Part shown: one piece after another, positions 39,435 through 48,299 of the stretch
Layout of the letters: every line of letters begins with the position of its first letter
Numbering within the stretch: position 1 is the first letter of the stretch
Source of the DNA: Compostibacter hankyongensis
GTDB taxonomy: Bacteria; Bacteroidota; Bacteroidia; Chitinophagales; Chitinophagaceae
Reading direction: 5' to 3'
NCBI RefSeq assembly: GCF_039541075.1
Contig: NZ_BAABFN010000001.1
Span: forward strand, 930,001-994,000
Length of the DNA: 64,000 bases
Position numbers and translations under genes: made by a program
Notes under the pieces: generated by a model
What the model saw: only the letters and a program-made list of their open reading frames with translations
What the model was told of the DNA's origin: nothing
Databases searched by the model: none

Positions 39435-42284
39435 GTGAAGGCAACAACGCTGAAGAAGAAGCCGGCTGCATCCAAAAAGACCTCCCCGTCTTTTGATGCC
39501 ATTTATATCAAAGGCGCCAGGGTGCACAACCTGAAAAACGTGTCCGTAGCCATTCCGAGAAACAAGCTGATCGTGGTGACCGGCGTCTCCGGATCGGGTA
39601 AGTCTTCGCTGACCATGGATACCCTGTATGCCGAAGGGCAGCGCCGCTACGCAGAGAGCCTCAGCGCCTATGCCCGGCAGTTCCTGATGCGGATGAACAA
39701 ACCGGACGTGGATTATATAAAAGGAATATGCCCTGCCATTGCCATAGAACAAAAGGTGATCAGCGGCTCACCCCGTTCCACCGTCGGCTCCATGACCGAG
39801 CTTTATGACTACCTGCGGCTGCTTTTTGCCCGGGTGGGCAAAACCTATTCCCCCATCTCCGGCCAGGAGGTGAAAAAGCAGGATGTCAACGATGTGGTAG
39901 AGTTCATCGCCGGCCTTCCCGCCGGCAGCCGGGTACAGCTGCTGGTGCCCTTGAAGCGCCATGCCAGGCGTTCCCAGAAGGAGGAGCTGGAAATCCTCCT
40001 GCAAAAAGGCTTTTCCCGGATCTATACCCTTCCTGCCGGGGAAACGGGGAAAAAAGCCAAAGCCGCTGCCGGCGGCGAGGTGATCCGCATTGAGGACTGG
40101 CAGGAATCCGGCAGCTCCAGGCTCCCGGCACAGACCTATGTGCTGATCGACCGGCTGGTTGCCAAGGATTTTGACGAGGACGACCGGCATCGTATTGCCG
40201 ACAGTATACAGACGGCTTTCTATGAAAGCGAAGGCGATTGTATCGTGGAGGTGCAGGGCGACCGCCTCTATTCTTTTTCAAACCGCTTTGAACGGGATGG
40301 CATGCAGTTCGAAATCCCGGTTCCGAACCTGTTTTCCTTTAACAATCCTTACGGAGCCTGCCCCGAATGCGAAGGTTTCGGGCAGGTGCTGGGCATCGAC
40401 CCGGAGCTGGTGATCCCGGACAAGCGGCTGAGCGTATATGAAGGGGCCATCGCCTGCTGGCGCGGGGAAAAAATGAAGGAATGGAACGAGGCGCTGATCC
40501 GGAATGCGCGGAAATTCGGCTTTCCGGTCCACAAGCCGGTAGCGGAGCTTACCCCGGAACAGTATAAGGAGCTGTGGACGGGCAATGCTTATTTCGACGG
40601 CATCGACGCTTTTTTTAAAATGGTGGAGGAGAATCTGTACAAGGTTCAGTACCGCGTGATGCAGTCGCGGTACCGGGGACGCACCACCTGTCCTTCCTGC
40701 GGAGGCGCCCGCCTCCGCCCCGAAGCCCTGTATGTAAAAGTGGGAGGAGCGGATATTGCTGCGCTGGTGGCGATGCCCGTGGAGCGGCTGCGCGCCTGGT
40801 TTGATGAGCTGGCGCTGACGGATTATGAGCAGCAGGTGGCCCGGCGTATCCTGATCGAGGTAAAACACCGTCTGAAGACCCTTACGGATGTCGGGCTGGG
40901 ATACCTTACCCTGAACCGCGTGGCCAATACGCTGAGCGGAGGGGAAAGCCAGCGTATCCAGCTGACCCGCTCGCTGGGCAGCAATCTCACCAACTCGCTC
41001 TATATCCTGGATGAGCCCAGCATCGGGTTGCATGCCCGCGACACGCTGCAGCTGATCGGCGTGCTGAAAGAGCTGCGCGATCTCGGCAATACGGTGGTGG
41101 TGGTAGAGCATGAGGAGCAGATGATGAAAGCCGCCGATCATATCATCGATATGGGCCCGCTGGCGAGTCACCTGGGCGGGGAAGTGGTCTTTGAAGGAAA
41201 TTACGAACAGATACTGAAAGATAAGAACAGCCTTACCGGCGGCTACCTGAGCGGAAGGCTCCGCATCGATCCGCCGGCCCGGCTGCGGGAGTGGAAACGA
41301 TCCGTAACCGTGGAGGGCGCGCGGCTGCACAACCTGAAAGATATCGACGTGACCTTCCCGCTGGGTGTGCTCTGTGTGGTGACGGGGGTCAGCGGCTCCG
41401 GGAAGACCACCCTGGTCAAGCAGATTCTGTACCCCGCGCTGAAAAACCAGCTGGGCGATATGGCCGGCAAGCCCGGCCCGCACCGTGTCCTTGGTGGCGA
41501 TATATCCGAGATAGCCCAGGTGGAGCTGGTGGATCAGCAGCCGATCGGCCGTTCATCCCGCTCCAACCCGGTGACCTATGTCAAGGCTTATGATGAGATC
41601 CGGGGCCTGTTTGCCCGGCAGCCCCTGAGCAAGATGCGGGGATTCCAGCCCAAGCATTTTTCTTTCAACGTGGACGGGGGACGTTGCGACACGTGTAAGG
41701 GAGAAGGGGAGATCGTAGTGGAAATGCAGTTCCTCGCCGATGTGCATCTTACCTGCGAAAGCTGTGGCGGCAGACGGTTCAAGGACGAGGTGCTGGAGGT
41801 GACCTACCGCGATAAAAATATCCATGACGTGCTGGAGATGAGCGTGGATGAGGCGCTGGACTTTTTCAAAAAGGAAAAGGAGGTGTCCAGAAAGATACAG
41901 CCGCTGAGCGACGTAGGACTGGGTTATGTGAAGCTGGGTCAATCCTCCGACACGTTGAGCGGGGGCGAGGCGCAGCGGGTAAAGCTGGCCTCCTTCCTGG
42001 GCAGGGGGCGGGTACAGGGTCATGTGCTGTTTATCTTTGACGAGCCTACCACGGGGTTGCATTTCAATGATATCAAAAAACTGCTTGGCGCTTTTGACGC
42101 CCTCATTGCACAGGGGCATACCATACTGGTGATCGAGCACAATACCGATGTGATCCGTTGTGCGGACTGGGTCATCGATCTCGGTCCCGAAGGCGGCGAA
42201 GGCGGAGGGCAGCTGCTCTATGAAGGCCCTCCGCAAGGGTTGAAAAAAGTAAAGAAAAGCTATACGGGAAAATACTTGCCCTGA
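39435..42284 (+). CDS. uvrA: Excinuclease ABC subunit A
   Basis: A 949-residue DNA-damage recognition ATPase of nucleotide excision repair. GTG start at 39435. It has two ABC ATPase halves: Walker A G-V-S-G-S-G-K-S-S-L near residues 48-57 and G-V-S-G-S-G-K-T-T-L near 650. The zinc modules are visible as C-P-E-C near 310, C-P-S-C-G-G near 417, and C-D-T-C-K-G-E-G-E-I with C-E-S-C-G-G near 753-780. Signatures N-T-L-S-G-G-E-S-Q-R and D-T-L-S-G-G-E-A-Q-R are intact. Length is typical. It appears monocistronic, divergent from the ECF sigma gene and followed by a repeat spacer. Its short leader has a good -7 promoter element. Confidence 0.97.
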   Translation: MKATTLKKKPAASKKTSPSFDAIYIKGARVHNLKNVSVAIPRNKLIVVTGVSGSGKSSLTMDTLYAEGQRRYAESLSAYARQFLMRMNKPDVDYIKGICPAIAIEQKVISGSPRSTVGSMTELYDYLRLLFARVGKTYSPISGQEVKKQDVNDVVEFIAGLPAGSRVQLLVPLKRHARRSQKEELEILLQKGFSRIYTLPAGETGKKAKAAAGGEVIRIEDWQESGSSRLPAQTYVLIDRLVAKDFDEDDRHRIADSIQTAFYESEGDCIVEVQGDRLYSFSNRFERDGMQFEIPVPNLFSFNNPYGACPECEGFGQVLGIDPELVIPDKRLSVYEGAIACWRGEKMKEWNEALIRNARKFGFPVHKPVAELTPEQYKELWTGNAYFDGIDAFFKMVEENLYKVQYRVMQSRYRGRTTCPSCGGARLRPEALYVKVGGADIAALVAMPVERLRAWFDELALTDYEQQVARRILIEVKHRLKTLTDVGLGYLTLNRVANTLSGGESQRIQLTRSLGSNLTNSLYILDEPSIGLHARDTLQLIGVLKELRDLGNTVVVVEHEEQMMKAADHIIDMGPLASHLGGEVVFEGNYEQILKDKNSLTGGYLSGRLRIDPPARLREWKRSVTVEGARLHNLKDIDVTFPLGVLCVVTGVSGSGKTTLVKQILYPALKNQLGDMAGKPGPHRVLGGDISEIAQVELVDQQPIGRSSRSNPVTYVKAYDEIRGLFARQPLSKMRGFQPKHFSFNVDGGRCDTCKGEGEIVVEMQFLADVHLTCESCGGRRFKDEVLEVTYRDKNIHDVLEMSVDEALDFFKKEKEVSRKIQPLSDVGLGYVKLGQSSDTLSGGEAQRVKLASFLGRGRVQGHVLFIFDEPTTGLHFNDIKKLLGAFDALIAQGHTILVIEHNTDVIRCADWVIDLGPEGGEGGGQLLYEGPPQGLKKVKKSYTGKYLP

Positions 42285-42427
42285 ACCCCCTAACCCCCTA
42301 AAGGGGGAGGTAAAGGGTAAAAGGTAAAAGGTAAAAGGTAAAAGGTAAAAGGTAAAGGGTGAAAGGTGAAAGGCACTATCAGGAAACGTCATCCCGGCGA
42401 AAGCCAGGATCTCATAAAGGAAAGGTG
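42285..42427. repeat. Dispersed intergenic repeat, copy 3 with nine-unit heptad array
   Basis: CCCCCTAAAGGGGG at about 42293-42306 is the palindrome. It is followed by nine tandem heptads from 42309 to 42371: GGTAAAG, five GGTAAAA, GGTAAAG, then two GGTGAAA. A stretch ending in GTCATCCCGGCGAAAGC (about 42389-42405) comes next, a sequence also known as a bacterial intergenic repeat type. The palindromic TTTAGACT half of copies 1 and 2 is absent. Confidence 0.85.
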
Positions 42428-42444
42428 AAAGATAAAACAGGATT

Positions 42445-43458
42445 ATGATAAAAATAAAAAAAGTGCCGATGCTTATTTTTTTGGCGCTGATGTTCTTTGG
42501 TGTTGCTGCCGCACAGACCCCCCGGATGATGTATGGAGATGCCACGGGGGCATCAGGAATGCCTTTTTCAAAAGATCCCTATGTTGTAAATTTTAAGGGA
42601 CGGTACCTGATGTATTATTCGATGTGGAAATTGAAAGACAGCAATGATCCCCATTCCGGTAAGTTTCTGGCCATCGGCATCGCCCAGAGTTCCAACTTGA
42701 ATGACTGGAAGAAGGTGGGTGAAATGCTGCCCGAAGGGCCCTATGAAAAAAAAGGCCTGGGGGCGCCCGGGGCGCTCATCAGAGACGGAAAGGTTCATTT
42801 GTTTTACCAGACCTATGGCAATGACGCAAAAGACGCGATCTGCCATGCCGTTTCTGACGACGGCATTCATTTTATAAGAGACGCCTCTAATCCGATCTTC
42901 CATCCGAAGAAAAGTGCGTGGACCAATGGCCGGGCCATAGATGCAGATGTATATTTTTTCAACGGGAAGTACTTTCTGTACTTTGCTACCCGCGACACTG
43001 CCGGACGGATTCAGAAGTTGGGAGTAGCCACAGCGCCGGCTAACACCGATTTCAGCAGGAAAGACTGGACCCAGGCGAGCCATGACGCTATCTTAGCGCC
43101 TCAGTTGGACTGGGAAGGCCAGTGTATAGAAGCTCCTTCGATAATAGCGCATAAAGGAAAACTTTTTATGTTCTATGCCGGTAATTATAATAACCATCCT
43201 CAGCAGATCGGCGTGGCGGTAAGCAGGGATGGGATATCCTGGGAACGGATCAGCCGGTCCCCGTTTTTATCTAACGGTAAACCGGGGGAATGGAATGAAA
43301 GCGAATCCGGGCATCCGGATATCTTTGAGGATAGCGACGGAAAAACCTATCTTTTCTTTCAGGGAAATAAGGATAACGGGAAGACCTTTTATCTGAGCAA
43401 TGTCAGGGTCTATTGGAAAAGGAAGTTTCCGTATTTAAAGTCCGCTGCAAAAAGGTAG
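42445..43458 (+). CDS. Secreted five-bladed beta-propeller glycosidase (GH43/GH117-like)
   Basis: A 337-residue secreted protein with a signal peptide ending V-A-A-A-Q (about residues 1-24). It shows the repeated W/Y-rich blades of GH43/GH32/GH117-type propellers: F-S-K-D-P-Y-V-V-N-F-K-G-R-Y-L-M-Y-Y-S near 45-62, G-A-P-G-A-L-I-R-D-G-K-V-H-L-F-Y-Q-T near 107-124, D-A-D-V-Y-F-F-N-G-K-Y-F-L-Y-F-A, then E-A-P-S-I-I-A-H-K-G-K-L-F-M-F-Y-A-G. The acidic residues D and E in these positions fit an inverting glycosidase. The substrate is unknown; the sulfatase that follows after 42 bases suggests a sulfated glycan (inference). Confidence 0.82.
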   Translation: MIKIKKVPMLIFLALMFFGVAAAQTPRMMYGDATGASGMPFSKDPYVVNFKGRYLMYYSMWKLKDSNDPHSGKFLAIGIAQSSNLNDWKKVGEMLPEGPYEKKGLGAPGALIRDGKVHLFYQTYGNDAKDAICHAVSDDGIHFIRDASNPIFHPKKSAWTNGRAIDADVYFFNGKYFLYFATRDTAGRIQKLGVATAPANTDFSRKDWTQASHDAILAPQLDWEGQCIEAPSIIAHKGKLFMFYAGNYNNHPQQIGVAVSRDGISWERISRSPFLSNGKPGEWNESESGHPDIFEDSDGKTYLFFQGNKDNGKTFYLSNVRVYWKRKFPYLKSAAKR

Positions 43459-43500
43459 CTTTACTGACCGGCCATAGGATTACAAAACATCCGCTCATTT

Positions 43501-45369
43501 ATGAAACGCATCACATGGTTTCTCCTGCTTCCCTTCTGCGGTATACTGCTTACCTTAAAACCCTTGTCTGCCCAGAGGGCCGCGACCCATTCCGGCCATC
43601 CGCCCCCTCCCAATATCCTGTGGATCGTGAGCGAGGATAACAGCGCGGAGTATGTGGGTTGCTACGGCAATAAAATGGCCACCACACCGAATCTGGATAA
43701 GCTGGCGTCGGAAGGTGTTTTATATGAAAATGCTTTTGCGTCCGCGCCGGTTTGCGCCCCCACCCGTTCTACGCTGATCGCCGGCGTTTATGCCACTGCT
43801 ATGGGGACCCAGCACATGCGCAGTACCTATCCCATCCCGGATTTTATTCGTTTTTTTCCCTATTATCTGCAGCAGTCGGGATACTATTGTACCAATCAGG
43901 CCAAAAAGGATTATAATACGGTAGATCAGCCCGGTGCATGGAACGAGAGCAGTAAAAAGGCCATTTACCGGAACCGCCGGCCCGGACAACCTTTTTTCGC
44001 GGTCATTAATCTGGGTACAACACACGAAAGCAGCATCCATAACAGCATCCCGGCGGCTCAACTGAAGCATGATCCGGAAAAAATGCCCATCCCTGCCTAT
44101 CTGCCGCATACACCCGAAGTGAAACACGATCTGGCACAATACTACGATAAGATGCAGCAGATGGATGCACAGGTGGGTAAGATATTGGATCGCTTGGAAA
44201 AAGATGGCCTGGCCGGTAATACGATCGTTTTTTACTACGGCGACAACGGAGGTGTGCTGCCCCGCAGCAAGCGTTTTGTTTATGAGTCCGGGCTGCGTAT
44301 ACCCCTGATCATCCGTTTCCCGGAGCAATACCGGTATTTGTCTCCGGCGAACCCTGGCACCGCAACAGACCGGATGGTGAGCTTTGTTGATTTTGCACCT
44401 ACCGTTCTCAGTCTGGCCGGGATAAAAATTCCTCCCTATATGCAGGGTAAGGCGTTCCTGGGCAGCGAAAAACAACCGCCTGCCGTATATGCGTATGGTT
44501 TCCGGGGCCGGATGGATGAAACGTATGACATGTCCCGGACGGTAAGGGATAGCCGGTATCGTTATATCCGCAATTATATGCCCGACCGGATCTACGGACA
44601 GCATATTGCATATCTGTGGGAAGCCCCTTCCATGCAGTCCTGGGAAAAGGCGTACAAAGAAGGTCGCTGCGATCAGATACAGTCTGCTTTCTGGCAATCC
44701 AAACCGCCTGAAGAGCTGTACGATATCCGGAACGATCCCGATAACGTCCATAATCTTGCCGGGGATCCGAAATATAAAGCGGTATTGATAAGCATGCGGA
44801 AAGCCAATGCAGCCTGGATAAGACATATCCATGACGCCGGCTTTATGCCGGAAGCCATGATGGCAGAGCGGGCGGAGCATGCCGGTACCACCATTTATCA
44901 GTATGTCCGAAGCCGGGCTTATCCGCAGGAAAAGATACTGTCGATGGCGGAAATAGCCTCCATGGGAGCGCCCCGCGATCTGGAAAAACTGATGGAAGGA
45001 CTGAAAGATGCCGATCCGGCCGTGCGTTACTGGGCCGCTTATGGTTGTGTCCTGCTGAAACGGAAGGCGCTGCCGGCCAGACAGCAATTGTCTGCGCTGC
45101 TGGACGACCCCTATCCGGATGTAGCGATTGCGGCCGCCGAAGCCTGCTATAACCTGGGCGACACTACCAGGAGCATAAACAGATTATTGAAAGCCCTGGA
45201 TCACGATAATGATAAGGTACGGCTGCATGCGTTGAATGTTTTGCGCGTAATGGGCCGCGGAGCTTTACCGGCTTTGCCCAAACTGCGGGCCCTGCAGCAA
45301 TCGCCCCGGATCGTTAAAGGAGAAACATACGGACAACGTACGATCGACTATATCATCAGCAATTTATGA
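43501..45369 (+). CDS. Type I sulfatase with C-terminal HEAT-like repeats
   Basis: A 622-residue secreted sulfatase. Signal peptide about 24 residues, ending L-S-A-Q. The metal site begins with S-E-D-N-S-A-E-Y-V-G-C-Y-G. The formylglycine motif is C85 in C-A-P-T-R-S-T-L-I-A-G, which needs an anaerobic or FGE-type maturase. Y-Y-G-D-N-G-G-V-L-P-R-S-K gives further metal and sulfate ligands. After about residue 480 there are helical repeats (D-A-D-P-A-V-R-Y-W-A-A-Y-G, D-D-P-Y-P-D-V-A-I-A-A-A-E, D-N-D-K-V-R-L-H-A-L-N-V-L) of HEAT/PBS type. Extended C-terminal repeats are unusual but known in some environmental sulfatases. It is probably cotranscribed with the glycosidase at 42445. Confidence 0.92.
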   Translation: MKRITWFLLLPFCGILLTLKPLSAQRAATHSGHPPPPNILWIVSEDNSAEYVGCYGNKMATTPNLDKLASEGVLYENAFASAPVCAPTRSTLIAGVYATAMGTQHMRSTYPIPDFIRFFPYYLQQSGYYCTNQAKKDYNTVDQPGAWNESSKKAIYRNRRPGQPFFAVINLGTTHESSIHNSIPAAQLKHDPEKMPIPAYLPHTPEVKHDLAQYYDKMQQMDAQVGKILDRLEKDGLAGNTIVFYYGDNGGVLPRSKRFVYESGLRIPLIIRFPEQYRYLSPANPGTATDRMVSFVDFAPTVLSLAGIKIPPYMQGKAFLGSEKQPPAVYAYGFRGRMDETYDMSRTVRDSRYRYIRNYMPDRIYGQHIAYLWEAPSMQSWEKAYKEGRCDQIQSAFWQSKPPEELYDIRNDPDNVHNLAGDPKYKAVLISMRKANAAWIRHIHDAGFMPEAMMAERAEHAGTTIYQYVRSRAYPQEKILSMAEIASMGAPRDLEKLMEGLKDADPAVRYWAAYGCVLLKRKALPARQQLSALLDDPYPDVAIAAAEACYNLGDTTRSINRLLKALDHDNDKVRLHALNVLRVMGRGALPALPKLRALQQSPRIVKGETYGQRTIDYIISNL

Positions 45370-45379
45370 TGTAAACCTC

Positions 45380-45817
45380 CTATCTCAGCCGGTCCAGCGA
45401 CCGGATCAGCTTCTCGTCCTTACGGATACGGTACAACGCCATACAAAGGAGAACAAAGCTGAGCACCGGCAGGAAAGCGCCGATCCAGTAACGAGAGGAG
45501 ATCACTTCGGTAAGGCTGCCGCGAAACAGCTCGATGCTGCGGTACATCCAGTAAAACAGCCCGATGGTCACCAGCAGGTTCAGCCAGGTCAGCCCCGCCT
45601 GCCGTTTCCGTTTCTTAAAAAGAAAAATAGCGACCAGGCTCAGCGCAATGCTGATCACCGTCAGGATAATACCTACGTAATTATCGCTGAAGGTCATCGA
45701 CTTCAGGGCTTTTATTCCGTTCTCCATTACCGTGGCCTGGTAGATGTCAAAATAAAAAATGCCGGCCGTCACAACGGCGGCAAAAAACAGGTACAGGGTT
45801 TGTATGCGCTGGATCAT
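45380..45817 (-). CDS. DUF4293 family membrane protein
   Basis: A 145-residue membrane protein of the Bacteroidota family DUF4293. Start 45817 gives the characteristic M-I-Q-R-I-Q-T-L-Y-L-F-F-A-A; the longer frame adds an unconserved N-terminus lying in the divergent promoter region. Four membrane helices are seen: about residues 5-23, 45-65, 76-95 and 110-130. A basic stretch (F-K-K-R-K-R-Q) lies between the second and third. Function is unknown. It is divergent from maeB and convergent with the sulfatase gene, 10 bases apart. Confidence 0.87.
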   Translation of the reverse strand: MIQRIQTLYLFFAAVVTAGIFYFDIYQATVMENGIKALKSMTFSDNYVGIILTVISIALSLVAIFLFKKRKRQAGLTWLNLLVTIGLFYWMYRSIELFRGSLTEVISSRYWIGAFLPVLSFVLLCMALYRIRKDEKLIRSLDRLR

Positions 45818-45989
45818 AAGGCAGCTGTTTTGCAAGTAAAAGTAAATAATATTCAGCATTCCTGGGGGAAAAGCATACCCTCTGCGTCCTCCGGTTCGTA
45901 TACTGTTCGTATATTGCGGGTACGGGCTGCCGGTGGCAACAGGAGAAGCGGCCCGTGTTTTTACCGTTATAAACAGTAATGCTCCGGTT

Positions 45990-48281
45990 ATGGCGAGAAA
46001 GCTCAACAAACAGGACGCCCTGGACTACCATGCCCAGGGACGGGCCGGTAAGATAGAGGTGATCCCCACCAAGAATACCAAGTCGCAGTGGGACCTTTCT
46101 CTTGCCTACTCACCGGGGGTAGCAGAGCCCTGCAAGGAGATATACCAAAATCCCGAAGCCAGCTATAAGTATACCGCCAAGGGTAACCTGGTGGCTGTCA
46201 TCAGCAACGGCACCGCTGTGCTGGGGCTGGGCAATATCGGTCCCGCTGCGGGCAAGCCCGTCATGGAAGGCAAAGGGGTGCTGTTCAAGATATTCTCCGA
46301 CATCGACGTGTTTGACATCGAGTTGGACGTCACCGACCCCGACGAGTTTGTACGGGTGGTGAAGGCCATGGAGCCCACCTTCGGCGGGATCAACCTCGAG
46401 GATATCAAAAGCCCGGAATGTTTTCTGATCGAGGAGCGGCTCAGGGAGGAGCTCAATATTCCCGTGATGCACGATGACCAGCACGGCACCGCCATCATCT
46501 CGGGGGCGGCGCTGCTGAACGCGTTGGAGCTGGTGGGCAAGGATATCGGAAAAGTCCGCTTTGTGGTGAGCGGGGCCGGGGCGGCCGCCATCGCCTGCGT
46601 ACGGCTGTATATTTCCCTGGGCGCCGATCCGGACAGGATCGTCATGTTTGACAAGGACGGCATGCTTGGCGCCGACCGTACCGGCCTGGACGATCTGCAC
46701 CGGCAGTTCGTCTGCCGGCAGAAAGGCTGTACGCTGGAAGAAGCTATCCGGGACGCGGATGTATTTATCGGGCTGAGCGTCGGCAATGTGCTTACCCCGG
46801 CGATGGTAAAAAGCATGGCATCACAGCCCGTCATCTTTGCCATGGCCAATCCCGACCCGGAGATCTCCTATGAGGCGGCTACGGCCGCACGCCCGGATCT
46901 GATCATGGCTACCGGCCGCTCGGACTATCCCAACCAGGTGAACAATGTGCTGGGTTTTCCCTATATCTTCCGGGGCGCGCTCGATGTACGGGCTACCCGG
47001 ATCAACGAGGCTATGAAGCTGGCGGCCGTCAGGGCCCTGGCGGAGCTGGCCCGCCTGCCGGTGCCCGATATGGTGAACATGGCCTACGGGGAACGTAATC
47101 TGTATTTCGGACCAAATTATATCATTCCCAAGCCCCTGGATCCGCGTCTGCTGCGGACCGTGGCCCCCGCCGTGGCCAGGGCGGCCATGGAAAGCGGGGT
47201 GGCGCAGCATGCCATCACCGACTGGGAGGTCTACCGGCAGGAGCTGGACAACCGGCTGGGTCTGGATCCTCAGCTGGTGCGCGCCGTCGGGGCCAAGGCC
47301 AGGAAAGATCCGCGAAAGGTGGTCTTTGCCGAAGCAGACAATCTGAAGATACTCAAAGCTGCCCAGGTAGTGCGGGACGAAGGCATCGCCCATCCCATCC
47401 TGCTGGGCAACGAGCAGCGCATCCGCCGTCTGGCCAAAGACAACAACATCGAGCTGGATGATATTCCCATCATCGATCCCCGCAGTCCCGAAATGGATGA
47501 AAAACGCCATCACTTCGGAGCGCTCTTTTATGAAAAACGGAAACGCCGCGGCTATAACTATTACGAAGCCCGCAAGGCCATGCGGGACCGGAACTTTTTC
47601 GGCTGTATGATGGTGGAAACGGGAGAGGCGGATGCCCTCATCTCCGGACTTACCCGCAAATATCCGGATACCATACGCCCTGCCCTGCAGATCATCGGTA
47701 TGGAGCCGGGTGTGAAAAAAGTGGCCGGCATGTATATCATCATCACCAAACAGGGGCCGCTCTTCCTGGCGGATACCACCATCAACCTCAATCCCACGGC
47801 GGAAGAGCTGGCCGATATTACCCTGCTGACCGCCCAGGAAGTGCAGCGCTTTAACGTCACCCCCCGCATTGCCATGCTTTCTTACTCGAACTTCGGCTCA
47901 AGCCATACTCCGGAAGCTATTTTGGTGCGCGACGCCGTGGAGCTGGTCCGCAAAAAGGCGCCGGAGCTGGTGGTGGACGGAGAGATACAGGGCGCCATCG
48001 CCTTTGACCCGGAAATACTGAAAGACAATTATCCCTTCAGCCCCCTGGTGGAAGGCGGGGTGAATACCCTGATCTTCCCCAACCTCTCCGCCGGCAATAT
48101 CGCCTATCACCTGCTCATGGGTGTGGCGGGCTTCGACGCCATCGGCCCCATACTGCTGGGGCTCAAAAAGCCGGTGCATATGCTGCAGCTGGGCAGCACC
48201 GTGCGGCAGATCGTGAACATGGTGTCGGTGGCCGTGCTGGATGCCCAGGGGAAGTGCGGCAGAAAACAGGCTGTGGACTAA
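45990..48281 (+). CDS. maeB: NADP-type malic enzyme with C-terminal phosphotransacetylase-like domain
   Basis: A 763-residue cytosolic malic enzyme, converting malate to pyruvate and CO2. Start 45990 gives M-A-R-K-L-N-K-Q-D-A-L-D-Y-H. The malic domain (about 1-430) has S-L-A-Y-S-P-G-V-A-E-P-C near 38-49, N-L-E-D-I-K-S-P-E-C-F near 136-146, V-M-H-D-D-Q-H-G-T-A near 160-169, and the NAD-binding V-S-G-A-G-A-A-A-I-A. The rest is a phosphotransacetylase-like domain (about 430-763), usually regulatory in this enzyme class. The length matches MaeB of other bacteria. Eighteen bases separate it from the next gene, so they are probably in one transcript. Confidence 0.95.
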   Translation: MARKLNKQDALDYHAQGRAGKIEVIPTKNTKSQWDLSLAYSPGVAEPCKEIYQNPEASYKYTAKGNLVAVISNGTAVLGLGNIGPAAGKPVMEGKGVLFKIFSDIDVFDIELDVTDPDEFVRVVKAMEPTFGGINLEDIKSPECFLIEERLREELNIPVMHDDQHGTAIISGAALLNALELVGKDIGKVRFVVSGAGAAAIACVRLYISLGADPDRIVMFDKDGMLGADRTGLDDLHRQFVCRQKGCTLEEAIRDADVFIGLSVGNVLTPAMVKSMASQPVIFAMANPDPEISYEAATAARPDLIMATGRSDYPNQVNNVLGFPYIFRGALDVRATRINEAMKLAAVRALAELARLPVPDMVNMAYGERNLYFGPNYIIPKPLDPRLLRTVAPAVARAAMESGVAQHAITDWEVYRQELDNRLGLDPQLVRAVGAKARKDPRKVVFAEADNLKILKAAQVVRDEGIAHPILLGNEQRIRRLAKDNNIELDDIPIIDPRSPEMDEKRHHFGALFYEKRKRRGYNYYEARKAMRDRNFFGCMMVETGEADALISGLTRKYPDTIRPALQIIGMEPGVKKVAGMYIIITKQGPLFLADTTINLNPTAEELADITLLTAQEVQRFNVTPRIAMLSYSNFGSSHTPEAILVRDAVELVRKKAPELVVDGEIQGAIAFDPEILKDNYPFSPLVEGGVNTLIFPNLSAGNIAYHLLMGVAGFDAIGPILLGLKKPVHMLQLGSTVRQIVNMVSVAVLDAQGKCGRKQAVD

Positions 48282-48299
48282 TTTTCGTATCTTGATCCG

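Noticed and set aside
42309..42371. Tandem heptads considered as a CRISPR array
   Set aside because: Units of seven bases without spacers; this is simple-sequence repeat DNA.
45818..46009. N-terminal extension of the DUF4293 gene
   Set aside because: The family starts at M-I-Q-R-I-Q; the extension overlaps the divergent maeB 5' end and has no conserved features.
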